Part shown: in pieces, positions 1 to 8,397 of the stretch
Layout: each line of letters starts with the position of its first letter
Numbering within the stretch: position 1 is the stretch's first letter
Assembly (NCBI GenBank): GCA_003695625.1
Contig: RFIB01000281.1
Span: forward strand, 1-32,284
Direction of reading: 5' to 3'
DNA length: 32,284 bases
DNA from: Acidobacteriota bacterium
GTDB taxonomy: Bacteria > Acidobacteriota > Polarisedimenticolia > J045
Notes under the pieces: model-generated
What the model saw: the letters and a program-made list of their open reading frames with translations, nothing else
What the model was told of the DNA's origin: nothing
The model's database searches: none
Translations under genes and position numbers: made by a program

Positions 1-837
1 GAGCCTGCCCTCCTCCGCGATCCAGCTTCCGAGCAGATGCGCCCGGGTCGCCTGCTCGCGCTCGTCCCGCACCGCGGCGAGCGCGTCGAGGGAGCCCCGC
101 GTCGCGCTCCCCCGGCCCAGCGCCGCCCGCACGAGCACGCCGCTGCCATGCACCGGGTGCCGCGCATCGGGCCGGACCAGGACGATCGCCTCCCGTCCCC
201 CGACCGGAAGATCCGCCCACAGCGTCCGGCCGTCGCGCCGCGGCTCGATCCCGACCGGGCCGAAGACCGCACGCCAGGCATCGGCGACATCCCCGTCGCT
301 GACCGGTGACGGCCCGGCGCCGCGCGGGCGGACGAGGCCCTCCAGGATGTGCAGCATCTCGTCCGGCGCGTCGCGCCGTCCGGAGGCGGGATGTTCCGAG
401 ACGGCGACCCGGCCGCCGAGCAGGGCCGCGGCCCGGTCCGCCATCGTCTCGGCCTGCGCCGCCTGCATCGCCGCGGCGAACGCGAACGTCCGTGCGCACC
501 AGTCGGCGCCGTCCGGGTGGACCCACAGCTCGCTGGCCAGCACGAGGCGGTCGTCGGCGGCGAGGTCCACGGCGGACAGCACGACGCCGGAGGCGACCGC
601 GCCGAGCACCTGGGCCGTGCGCGCATCGGGACGCACGCCCTCGAGCACCGTCGTCTCGGCGCGGACGCGGCAGACGGTCGTGCCGTGATCCTGCACGGCG
701 GGTTCGGCGACCAGTTCCTGGGCGAGCCGCCCGGGCCACCACGCCACGCGACGCGGATCGGCCCGCACGGACCAGGCGTCGTCGATCTGCAGCGCGTCGA
801 ACGCGTGGGCGAGCACCTCGAGGCCGGGATCGATCAT
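1..837 (-). CDS. Hypothetical protein, 3' end truncated by the left window edge
   Basis: Open frame read on the minus strand from ATG at 837 (MIDPGLEVLAHAFDALQIDDAWSVRADPRRVAWWPG...) to base 1 without a stop; GGAG Shine-Dalgarno-like element ~8 nt upstream. Absent from the ORF track, presumably because it has no stop in the window. No family recognised. Confidence 0.7.
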   Translation of the reverse strand, partial: MIDPGLEVLAHAFDALQIDDAWSVRADPRRVAWWPGRLAQELVAEPAVQDHGTTVCRVRAETTVLEGVRPDARTAQVLGAVASGVVLSAVDLAADDRLVLASELWVHPDGADWCARTFAFAAAMQAAQAETMADRAAALLGGRVAVSEHPASGRRDAPDEMLHILEGLVRPRGAGPSPVSDGDVADAWRAVFGPVGIEPRRDGRTLWADLPVGGREAIVLVRPDARHPVHGSGVLVRAALGRGSATRGSLDALAAVRDEREQATRAHLLGSWIAEEGRL

Positions 838-857
838 CGTGTCTCCGCGGGACCCGC

Positions 858-863
858 ATTATG
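858..863 (-). promoter_or_regulatory. Candidate -10 element (CATAAT) for the left-edge hypothetical gene, leadered
   Basis: CATAAT on minus strand, 20 nt upstream of ATG at 837, with GGAG SD between. Confidence 0.35.
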
Positions 864-907
864 CAGCGTCCCGCCGACCGGCCCCGGTGGGCCGACCGGA
901 TTCCGGC

Positions 908-919
908 TAGACTTCGGTC
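908..919 (+). promoter_or_regulatory. Candidate leaderless -10 element for pyrK (TAGACT-N6-ATG)
   Basis: TAGACT at 908-913, 6 nt before ATG at 920; no SD-like purine tract; no convincing -35. Confidence 0.35.
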
Positions 920-1735
920 ATGCCCTTCGACGTGATCGCCGCCGTCACGGACCAGCGGGAACTCGGACCGGACACCTGGCTGCTCGCTCTCGACGCGCCG
1001 CAGATCGCCGCGGCCGCGCGCGCCGGAGAGTTCGTCATGCTCGGCCTGCCCGAGATCGACCGGATGCTGATCCGGCGCCCGTTCTCGATCGCGCGCGTCG
1101 GGCCCGCGGAGGCCGGCGCCCCCCGCACGATAGAGATCGTCTACAAGGTGTTCGGTTCGCGGACCGCGATGTTCAGCACGCTGCGTCCGGGCGCGAAGAT
1201 GTCCGTGCTCGGCCCGCTCGGCCGCGGGTTCTGGCTTCCGGAGCCCGACGGGCCGCGCGAGCTGCTGCTCGTCGCGGGCGGCATCGGCATCGCGATCTTC
1301 CCGCTGCTCGTCCAGCAGCTCGGCGCGCGGGCCGGGGAGGCGTCCCTGCTCTACGGAGCGCGGACGGCGGCGGAGCTGGTCCTGCGCGACTGGTTCGCCG
1401 AGCGGGGCGTCGCGGTCGAGCTGGCGACCGACGACGGCTCGGCGGGGCACCACGGGATGGTCACGGATCTGCTCGAGGCGCGTCTCGCGCGGCCTGCGCG
1501 CGGCAGGCGGCTCGTGATGGCCTGCGGTCCGACACCGATGCTGCGCGCCGTCGGGGACCTCGCGATGGCGCGTGAGGTCCCGTGCCAGCTCGCCCTCGAG
1601 GAGACGATGGCCTGCGGCTTCGGCGTCTGCCTCGGCTGCGTCGTGCCGCGGCGGAACCCGGAGGGGGAGTTCGACCGGTTCGTGCGCGTCTGCACCGAGG
1701 GCCCGGTGTTCGACGCGCGGGAGGTCGCGCCGTGA
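920..1735 (+). CDS. pyrK: Dihydroorotate dehydrogenase electron-transfer subunit (FAD / 2Fe-2S), PyrK
   Basis: Ferredoxin-reductase-like FAD/NAD domain (RRPFSIARVG, GGIGIAIFPLL) and C-terminal Cys cluster CGFGVCLGCVVPRR...VCTEGPVFDAREV; directly followed by pyrD. Confidence 0.93.
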   Translation: MPFDVIAAVTDQRELGPDTWLLALDAPQIAAAARAGEFVMLGLPEIDRMLIRRPFSIARVGPAEAGAPRTIEIVYKVFGSRTAMFSTLRPGAKMSVLGPLGRGFWLPEPDGPRELLLVAGGIGIAIFPLLVQQLGARAGEASLLYGARTAAELVLRDWFAERGVAVELATDDGSAGHHGMVTDLLEARLARPARGRRLVMACGPTPMLRAVGDLAMAREVPCQLALEETMACGFGVCLGCVVPRRNPEGEFDRFVRVCTEGPVFDAREVAP

Positions 1736-2655
1736 GCGGCGGCGTGCGCACCGAGGTCGACGTCGGACGCGGGCTCGTGCTGCGCAATCCGATCCTGACC
1801 GCCAGCGGAACGTTCGGCTACGGACTCGAGTACGAGCCGTTCGTCGACCTGACCGCGCTCGGCGGAATCGTCGTCAAGGGAATCAGCCCCGCACCGCGGG
1901 CGGGCAATCCGCCGCCGCGCATCGTCGAGACGCCCTCGGGGATGCTCAACGCGATCGGGCTCCAGAACGTGGGCGTCGAGAGGTTCGTCCGCGAGAAGCT
2001 CCCCGCGCTGCGCGAGCGCGGAGCCGTCGTCATCGTCAACGTGTTCGGCTCGAGCGAGGCCGACTACGTCGCGGTCGTCGAGGCGCTCGAGCGCGAGCAG
2101 GGCATCGCGGCCTACGAGCTGAATCTGAGCTGCCCGAACGTGGACAAGGGCGGGCTCGCCTTCGGCCGCGACCCGGACGCGATGAGAGCGCTGACCCGTG
2201 CGGTGCGCGAACGGACCGGGCGGCCGCTGTGGGTCAAGCTGACGCCGAACGTGACCGACATCGCGGAGATGGCCCGCGCCGCGCGCGACGGAGGCGCCGA
2301 CGCGGTCAGTCTCGTCAACACGTACGTCGGCATGGTGATCGACGTCGAGCGCCGCCGTCCGGTGCTCGCGCGACGGACCGGCGGGCTGTCCGGTCCGGCG
2401 ATCCGCCCCCTGGCGGTGGCGGCGGTCGACCAGGTGCACCGGGCGATCGATCTGCCGATCATCGGGATCGGCGGAATCACGTGCGCGCGCGACGTCGTCG
2501 AGTTCATGCTGGCCGGGGCGCGCGCCGTGCAGGTCGGCACCGCGAACTACAACGACCCGGCGATCGCGCAGAAGCTCGTCGACGAACTCGTCTCGTGGTG
2601 CCGCGCGCACGGCGTGGGCGACGTCAACGAGCTGGTGGGAGCACTCGAGGAATGA
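1732..2655 (+). CDS. pyrD: Dihydroorotate dehydrogenase catalytic subunit (class 1B), PyrD
   Basis: GTG start at 1732 overlaps the pyrK stop (GTGA). NPILTASGTFGYGLEY, KGISPAPRAGNPPPRIVETPSGMLNAIGLQNVG, NLSCPNVDKGG, GIGGI are PyrD hallmarks. Confidence 0.95.
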   Translation: MSGGVRTEVDVGRGLVLRNPILTASGTFGYGLEYEPFVDLTALGGIVVKGISPAPRAGNPPPRIVETPSGMLNAIGLQNVGVERFVREKLPALRERGAVVIVNVFGSSEADYVAVVEALEREQGIAAYELNLSCPNVDKGGLAFGRDPDAMRALTRAVRERTGRPLWVKLTPNVTDIAEMARAARDGGADAVSLVNTYVGMVIDVERRRPVLARRTGGLSGPAIRPLAVAAVDQVHRAIDLPIIGIGGITCARDVVEFMLAGARAVQVGTANYNDPAIAQKLVDELVSWCRAHGVGDVNELVGALEE

Positions 2656-3374
2656 CCCGCGACCGACATCCCGGAGCCGAGCGGCTGGCCGTCGCGCTCG
2701 ACGTGCCCGACCGCGAGGCTGCCGCCGCGCTCGCCCGGACCGTCGCCCCGTACGCCGCGGTGCTCAAGATCGGCCTCGAGCTGTTCGTCGCCGAGGGGCC
2801 CGGAATCGTCGCCGACGTCGCGGCGCACGGGGCCGCACCGTTCCTCGACCTCAAGCTGCACGACATTCCGCGCACCGTCGCTGCCGCCACGCGCCGGGCG
2901 GCGGCGCTCGGCGTGCGCTATCTGACGCTGCATGCGCTCGGCGGTCCGGCGATGATCCGCGCCGCACGGGAGGCGGTCGACGCCGGCGGCGCGGTCGGAC
3001 GCCCGGAGCTGCTCGCCGTCACCGTGCTGACCTCGCACGGGCGCGAGGACCTCGAGGCGATCGGCCTGCCCGGGCGGCCGGCGGACCACGTCCTGCGGCT
3101 GGCGCGGATGGCGCTCGACGCCGGCGCGGACGGCATCGTGTGCAGCCCGCTCGAGTGCTGCGTGCTGCGCGAGGCGCTCGGCGACGGGCCGACGATCGTC
3201 ACGCCGGGCGTGCGCCCGCTCGGCGGCGAGCGGGGCGACCAGCGCCGCGTCGCGACCCCCGCGGAGGCGGTCGCCGCCGGCTCGAGCCTGCTCGTCGTCG
3301 GCCGGCCGATCGTCGCCGCCCCGGATCCCGCCGCCGCGGCCCGGGCGATCTGCGAGGAGATCGCCGCATCGTGA
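2652..3374 (+). CDS. pyrF: Orotidine 5'-phosphate decarboxylase, PyrF
   Basis: ATG at 2652 overlaps the pyrD stop (ATGA). LAVALDVPDREAA, KIGLELFVAEGP, FLDLKLHDIPRTV, GVRPLGGERGDQRRVATP motifs. Confidence 0.95.
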   Translation: MTRDRHPGAERLAVALDVPDREAAAALARTVAPYAAVLKIGLELFVAEGPGIVADVAAHGAAPFLDLKLHDIPRTVAAATRRAAALGVRYLTLHALGGPAMIRAAREAVDAGGAVGRPELLAVTVLTSHGREDLEAIGLPGRPADHVLRLARMALDAGADGIVCSPLECCVLREALGDGPTIVTPGVRPLGGERGDQRRVATPAEAVAAGSSLLVVGRPIVAAPDPAAAARAICEEIAAS

Positions 3375-4447
3375 GCCGGGCCGTGTCCGCCGCCGTCCCG
3401 CCGTTGCCGCACCTGGCCGCGCCCGGCCCCCCGGGGCCGACGGCGCCTGCCAGCGCGTGGCGCTACCGCGACGCGTTCCCCCTGCCCCGCCGGATGCCTC
3501 CCGTCTCCCTCGGCGAGGGATTCGTCCCGCTCGAGCCGCTGCGCGTCGCGGGCCTGCCCCCCGGCGTGCTGGCGCTGCGGGACGATCTCGAGCCGACCGG
3601 ATCGTGGAAGGACCGCGGCTCGACGCTGCTGGTCAGCGCGATGCGGGCAGCCGGGATCCGCGAGGCGGTCGAGGACTCGTCGGGCAACGCGGCGCTGTCG
3701 CTCGCCGCGTACGCGCGCGCCGCGGGCATCCGGCTGCGCGCGTTCGTCCCCGAGTCGACCCCCGACGGCAAGAAGGCGCTGATCGCCGCGGCCGGCGCGG
3801 AACTGGTCGAGGTGCCGGGCCCGCGTCCCGCCGCGACCCGGGCCGCGCGCCGCGCCGCCGCGCACGGCGCCTGGTGGGCCTCGCACGCCGTGCGGCCGCT
3901 GCATGCGCTCGGGGCCGCGACGATCGCGTTCAACATTCACGAGCGGCTCGGGCGTGTCCCGCGGGAGGTCGTCGCACCGGTCGGCCAGGGCGGCCTGCTC
4001 TCCGGCCTGGCGCGGGGATTCGAGGCGCTCGCGAGCGCCGGACACGGGCCGATGCCGCGGCTCGTCGGCGTCCAGTCGGCAGCGTGCGCCCCGATCGCCG
4101 CGGCGTGCAGCCGCGGAGACACGCGGGTCGTGCCCGCCGAGCCTCCCGCCGGTCGGCCGCTCGCAGAGGGCGTCGCGATCCCGGACCCGGCCCGCGGCGA
4201 CGAGGCGCTCGCGGCGGCGCGGCGCAGCGGCGGCCGCATCGTCGCGGTCGACGACCTCGCCGTCGAGCGGGCGCTGCGCCTGCTGTGGCTGTCCGGGTGC
4301 AAGGTCGAGCCGACGGCGGCGCTGCCGGTCGCGTGGCTGCTCGCACGGGCGGCACGCGGCGCGGGGGCGGACGCGGGGGACGTCGTCGTCGTGCTGACCG
4401 GTGCCGGCATCCGGCAGGGCCGGTCACTGGTCGACGGGCTGGGCTAG
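3371..4447 (+). CDS. Threonine synthase-like PLP-dependent enzyme (fold type II)
   Basis: GTG at 3371 overlaps the pyrF stop (GTGA). SLGEGFVPL, LEPTGSWKDRGS (PLP lysine), EDSSGNAALSLAAYARAAGI, VAPVGQGGLLSG. Confidence 0.85.
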   Translation: MSRAVSAAVPPLPHLAAPGPPGPTAPASAWRYRDAFPLPRRMPPVSLGEGFVPLEPLRVAGLPPGVLALRDDLEPTGSWKDRGSTLLVSAMRAAGIREAVEDSSGNAALSLAAYARAAGIRLRAFVPESTPDGKKALIAAAGAELVEVPGPRPAATRAARRAAAHGAWWASHAVRPLHALGAATIAFNIHERLGRVPREVVAPVGQGGLLSGLARGFEALASAGHGPMPRLVGVQSAACAPIAAACSRGDTRVVPAEPPAGRPLAEGVAIPDPARGDEALAAARRSGGRIVAVDDLAVERALRLLWLSGCKVEPTAALPVAWLLARAARGAGADAGDVVVVLTGAGIRQGRSLVDGLG

Positions 4448-4460
4448 CCGCGCCGCGCGC

Positions 4461-4826
4461 TCAGAGGACGGTCACGCCGGTGCGCACCGCCGCGAGCAGC
4501 GGCCCGGGTGCGTGACGCGTGAGCCGGAACTCCTCCGGCGTGAGACAGAACGGCCGGACCGGCGAGGCGGCCGAGAGCAGCTCGCGCACGAGGCGCACCC
4601 GGTCGGCGACCGGGATCCCGCGGAAGCCCTCGGCGACGACGAGCAGCCCCGGAGGGTGGTCGCCGACCGAGGCGGGACGGTCCGGAGGATCGAACACGAT
4701 CACGCGCGTCGGGCGCAGGCGCTCGACGATCAGCGGCAGCACCTCGCGGCGCACCCACGCGACGACCGGGTGGTCGGGTCCCAGCGGCGCGAGCGGACGC
4801 GACGGGTCGGAGGTCCGTTCCGTCAT
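4461..4826 (-). CDS. Small nucleotidyltransferase-like (MNT-fold) protein with apparently degenerate active site
   Basis: 121 aa; RPTRVIVFDPPDRPASVGDHPPGLLVVAEG... aligns by eye to the MNT pattern (h-h-FGSxxRGxxxxxSDhDLLVV), but the GS and DxD residues are replaced. Convergent with the upstream gene, 13-bp gap. Confidence 0.6.
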   Translation of the reverse strand: MTERTSDPSRPLAPLGPDHPVVAWVRREVLPLIVERLRPTRVIVFDPPDRPASVGDHPPGLLVVAEGFRGIPVADRVRLVRELLSAASPVRPFCLTPEEFRLTRHAPGPLLAAVRTGVTVL

Positions 4827-4839
4827 GCCGGACAGGGTA
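4827..4839 (-). promoter_or_regulatory. Candidate leaderless -10 element for the MNT-like ORF (TACCCT-N7-ATG)
   Basis: TACCCT (minus strand, 4839-4834) in the 21-nt gap, 7 nt before ATG at 4826; no SD. Confidence 0.3.
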
Positions 4840-4847
4840 CCCCGCGT

Positions 4848-6395
4848 TCAGCGCTCGTCGAAGTCGACGACCCGCACCTCGATCTCGGTGACGTCCTCGA
4901 CGATTCCGCCGAGCACGACGCGGAACGACGCCGACTGCCCCGGAACCAGCCGCGACGGCGTGGCGACGGCGGTCCCGGTGGCGACGACGACGCCGTCTGC
5001 GTCGAGTCCCTCGGCGAGGACCTCGACGTCGGCCAGCTCGAGCGGGCCGCGATTGCGCACGACGCCGCGCACGACCACCGTGCCGGAGACCTTCTCGGCG
5101 CGGTGCGAGACGACCTCGACGAGTCGCGGCAGCCCCCGCTCGCGCAGGCTCGACCGGACCACCGGGTCCCACGCGGAACTCTCCAGCGCCGCCACGGCCT
5201 CGCGGTCGGCCTCGTCGGCGCGTCCGAGCGCGTCGAGCAGGAAGGCCCGCAGCACGCGCCAGTCGGCGGTCCCCGCCAGGCCCGGATCCTCGAGGGCGCG
5301 GTCGAGATGCTCGAGGGCCTGCTCCGCCCGGCCCGCGCGCGCGAGGCAGTCGGCCAGCACGGCGTGCGCCGACGCGGCGCGGGCGGACTCGAGTCCGCCG
5401 GCCAGCGCCCGTCGCGCGACCTCCAGCGCCTCGTCGCAGCGCCCGGACTCGGCGAGCAGCACGGCCTCGAGCTGGAGCGCCGGCCCGTAGTCAGGATCGA
5501 CCCGCCGCATCTGGCGCACGAACGCCTCGAGTTCGGGCAGGCTGTCGCGCGCCCAGGCGACCTCCGCGGCCTCGACCAGCAGCGGCAGGCTGCGCGGGTG
5601 GCGCGCCAGGGCGCGGCGGGTCAGCTCGCCGGCACGGACGAGCTGTCCGCGCATCCGGTAGCGGCGGATCCACGCGGCGAGCTGCCCCGGATCGGCGGCG
5701 TCCGGCGGCGTCTGCCCGGACAGTGCGCGCTCGAGCGCGAGCGCACGGTCGACGACCGGCAGCACCGTGCGCACCGGAACGGCGAAGTTGATGTTCTGGC
5801 CCTCCATCAGGGTCATCGAGCACACGCCGACGACGCGCCCCGCCAGGTCGACGAGCGGACCGCCGGAGCTTCCCGGGCTGATCGGCGCCGTGGTCTGGAT
5901 CAGCTCGAGTCCCGGACGCGCGTCGAGCGTCCGGAGCGCCGAGACGATCCCGTCCGAGACGGTGAACTCGTATCCCCGCGGGTGGCCGACGGCGAGCACG
6001 CGGGTGCCGACCGACGGCTCGGCGGGTGCGGGCTCGAGGGGCGGCGCGGTCAGTCCGGTGACGCGCAGCACCGCGATGTCGACGTCGGCGTCGGCCTCGA
6101 GCACCTCGACGGAGGCGAGCAGCGCCCCGTCGATCGTGCGCACCATCACCTGGGACACGCCGCGGACGACGTGGGCGTTCGTGACGACCAGCCCGGACCG
6201 GCCGAGGACGAACCCGGTGCCGTACGAGGTCTCTCCGCTCGCGTCGACGGTGCCGAGCACCTCGACGACCGACGGCCTGACCCGGTGCGCGAGCGCGGCG
6301 AGATCGCCCTTCTCGACGGCGGGGGCCGCCTGACCGACCGGATGAGCGAGGGCGGCGAGCACGAGTCCCGCCGCCCGGATCGTCCCGTGACGCAT
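4848..6395 (-). CDS. Secreted trypsin-like (HtrA/DegP-type) serine protease with TPR-like repeats and C-terminal FxLYD-like domain
   Basis: Signal-peptide-like N-terminus MRHGTIRAAGLVLAALAHPVGQAAPA; catalytic motifs TNAHVV (His), DVDIAVL (Asp), SPGSSGGPL (Ser); helical repeats; C-terminal VVVRGVVRNRGPLELADVEVLAEGLDADG. SD-like AGGAGG upstream. Confidence 0.88.
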   Translation of the reverse strand: MRHGTIRAAGLVLAALAHPVGQAAPAVEKGDLAALAHRVRPSVVEVLGTVDASGETSYGTGFVLGRSGLVVTNAHVVRGVSQVMVRTIDGALLASVEVLEADADVDIAVLRVTGLTAPPLEPAPAEPSVGTRVLAVGHPRGYEFTVSDGIVSALRTLDARPGLELIQTTAPISPGSSGGPLVDLAGRVVGVCSMTLMEGQNINFAVPVRTVLPVVDRALALERALSGQTPPDAADPGQLAAWIRRYRMRGQLVRAGELTRRALARHPRSLPLLVEAAEVAWARDSLPELEAFVRQMRRVDPDYGPALQLEAVLLAESGRCDEALEVARRALAGGLESARAASAHAVLADCLARAGRAEQALEHLDRALEDPGLAGTADWRVLRAFLLDALGRADEADREAVAALESSAWDPVVRSSLRERGLPRLVEVVSHRAEKVSGTVVVRGVVRNRGPLELADVEVLAEGLDADGVVVATGTAVATPSRLVPGQSASFRVVLGGIVEDVTEIEVRVVDFDER

Positions 6396-6442
6396 CGCGA
6401 GCCGCCTCCTGCCGGCAATATGGGCCCCGCGGCGGCCGGGCG

Positions 6443-7741
6443 TCAGGACAGCAGCAGGTGGCAGGCGAGCGTCGCACCGATCACGCCCGCCAGGTCGCCG
6501 GCAAGGCACGCCGGCACCGCGTGCCGTGCCCGGCGCAGTCCGACCGCGCCGCCGTAGACGGCGAGCACGTAGAACGTGGTCTCGGTGCTGCCCATCAGCG
6601 TCGAGACGAGGTAGCCGATGAAGCTGTCGGGGCCGTGGGTCTTCATCGTCTCGACCATCAGGCCCATCGCCCCGGAGCCGGACAGCGGCCGGACCAGCGC
6701 CATCGGCAGCGCCTCGGCGGGAAAGCCGACCGCGTCGGTCAGCGGCGACAGCCCCCGGGCGAGCAGCTCCATCGCGCCGGAACCGCGGAACAGCGCCACC
6801 GCGGCGAGGATCGCCACCAGGTACGGGATGATCCGCACCGCCACCTGGAATCCTTCGCGGGCGCCCTCGACGAGCGCCTCGTAGACCCGCACGCCGCGCG
6901 ACCAGCCGTAGACCAGCGGCAGCACGATCACCGCGAGCAGCACGAGCGAGGACAGCCGCTCGAGCGCGCCGGACTCGCCGGCGGCGTCGCCCGCGGCGCC
7001 GAGCGCCCACCGCACGGCGAGGATCCCCAGCACGACGACCAGCACGGCGGCCACCGCGGCCCGCCCCGGACGCCAGGGCGGGGCCTGCGGCACGTCGGGG
7101 GTCCCGGCCGTCTCGTCCGCCGCCCCCGCCGCCGGCGCGACGACCACCGGTGGCCGGCTCCGCCGGAACGGCCCCAGCCGGGCCAGCAGCAGCGCGGCGG
7201 TGATCGCCGTCAGCGTCGAGAGCGACGTCGCGATCCAGGTCGGGAACAGGATGCCGACCGGGTCCGCCGAATCGAGCGCCACGCGCAGGCCGATGGTCCC
7301 GGTCGGCAGCAGGGCGACGCTCGACGTGTTGATCGCCAGGAACAGGCACATCGCGTCGGTGGCCGTGCCCTTGCGTCCGTTGAGGCGGTCGAGCTGCTCC
7401 ATCGCCTTGATGCCGAACGGCGTCGCCGCATTGGCGAGGCCGAGCATGTTGGCGCCGATGTTGAGCGTCATCGCGGCGAGCGCCGGATGCCCGTCCGGCA
7501 CGTCAGGGAACAGCCGCCGGAAGACCGGCCGCAGGGCGCGGGCCAGGCTGCCGAGCAGGCCCGCCTGCTTGAGCACCTCGACGAGACCGAGGAACAGCGC
7601 CATCACGCCGATCAGCTCGAGGGCGATCCGCACCGCGCCGCGTGCCGCCTCGAGCGTCTCGGTCCCCATCGCCTCGACACGCCCCGTGGCCAGGCCGACC
7701 GCGGCCGCGGCGAGGACCAGGACGAGCAGGACCGCTTCCAT
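6443..7741 (-). CDS. SpmA-SpmB fusion (nucleoside-recognition/Gate-domain membrane protein, spore-maturation family)
   Basis: N-half AMTLNIGANMLGLANAATPFGIKAMEQLD...MCLFLAINTSSVALLPTG (SpmA-like); C-half VAVRIIPYLVAILAAVALFRGSGAMELL...SGSGAMGLMVETMKTHGPDSFIGYLVSTLMGSTETTFYVLAVYGGAVGLRR (SpmB-like) in a single ORF. Confidence 0.88.
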   Translation of the reverse strand: MEAVLLVLVLAAAAVGLATGRVEAMGTETLEAARGAVRIALELIGVMALFLGLVEVLKQAGLLGSLARALRPVFRRLFPDVPDGHPALAAMTLNIGANMLGLANAATPFGIKAMEQLDRLNGRKGTATDAMCLFLAINTSSVALLPTGTIGLRVALDSADPVGILFPTWIATSLSTLTAITAALLLARLGPFRRSRPPVVVAPAAGAADETAGTPDVPQAPPWRPGRAAVAAVLVVVLGILAVRWALGAAGDAAGESGALERLSSLVLLAVIVLPLVYGWSRGVRVYEALVEGAREGFQVAVRIIPYLVAILAAVALFRGSGAMELLARGLSPLTDAVGFPAEALPMALVRPLSGSGAMGLMVETMKTHGPDSFIGYLVSTLMGSTETTFYVLAVYGGAVGLRRARHAVPACLAGDLAGVIGATLACHLLLS

Positions 7742-7755
7742 GGAGGCGGATCGTA
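7742..7755 (-). promoter_or_regulatory. Candidate leaderless -10 element for the SpmAB fusion (TACGAT-N8-ATG)
   Basis: TACGAT on minus strand 7755-7750; the following 8 nt are CCGCCTCC, which is pyrimidine-rich and cannot act as an SD. Confidence 0.35.
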
Positions 7756-7839
7756 TCAGCAGATTCCGGACTTGACCGGCGATCAGACGGGCCCGAACTT
7801 TCCGACGGAGGGGCACTTCCTCCCGGAAGGAGAGGCGGC

Positions 7840-8397
7840 GTGCGGGACGAGGCGGACGTCAGCGAGAGGCGGGGCGCCGGAGGTGCGGCCCGCGTCGTCT
7901 CGGGCGTGCTCGCCGTGCTCGCCGTCGGCCTCGCCGCCTTTTCGGCCTGGCAGGCGTGGGAGCGCCTCGCCGCCGAGCGGCGGCTTGCCGCCCTGGTCGA
8001 GGGCGGCGAGCGCATCTATGCGGCCCTCGAGGCCTGGGCCGCCGAGACGGGAGCCCCTCCCCCGCCCGGCTCGTCGCGGAGCGACGGGCTGAACGTGCGT
8101 ACCCTCGCGCCGCTCTCGACCCGCGGCTATCTCGCGGGCGCCGAGGAGATCCTCGCGCAGCTCGCCGGCCAGCGCGTGACCGCCTACGACGTGACCGGCG
8201 ACCGGTTCTGGCTCGTGCTGCGCGACGCGTCGGATCCGCGGCTCGTCGTTCTCGTCGCGAGGACGGACCGCTTCCCGCTGGTGCCGGAAACCTGGCTCGA
8301 GGGGCTCTACCGCGTCGAGGGCAGCCGCCTGGTCAAGATCGATCTTCCGCCGCCCGCCGCAGGACACGGGGCACGACAGGACGCCGGCCATGGCTGA
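7840..8397 (+). CDS. Hypothetical membrane-anchored protein (N-terminal TM, pilin-like topology)
   Basis: GTG at 7840 preceded by AAGGAG; one N-terminal TM (VVSGVLAVLAVGLAAFSAWQAW), then amphipathic helix and soluble domain. No family recognised with confidence. Confidence 0.65.
   Translation: MRDEADVSERRGAGGAARVVSGVLAVLAVGLAAFSAWQAWERLAAERRLAALVEGGERIYAALEAWAAETGAPPPPGSSRSDGLNVRTLAPLSTRGYLAGAEEILAQLAGQRVTAYDVTGDRFWLVLRDASDPRLVVLVARTDRFPLVPETWLEGLYRVEGSRLVKIDLPPPAAGHGARQDAGHG

Noticed and set aside
4461-4826. MNT-HEPN toxin-antitoxin system
   Set aside because: No HEPN partner is adjacent and the nucleotidyltransferase active-site residues are missing.
4401-6557. 718-aa plus-strand ORF
   Set aside because: Antisense to the HtrA-like protease, which has signal peptide, catalytic triad and SD on the minus strand.
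7772-7801. TTGACC at 7772 as -35 of a promoter for ORF 7840
   Set aside because: No convincing -10 hexamer at the expected spacing (GAACTT/AACTTT are poor matches), so not listed as a feature.
6458-8092. 544-aa plus-strand ORF
   Set aside because: Antisense to the SpmAB fusion; no recognisable protein features.
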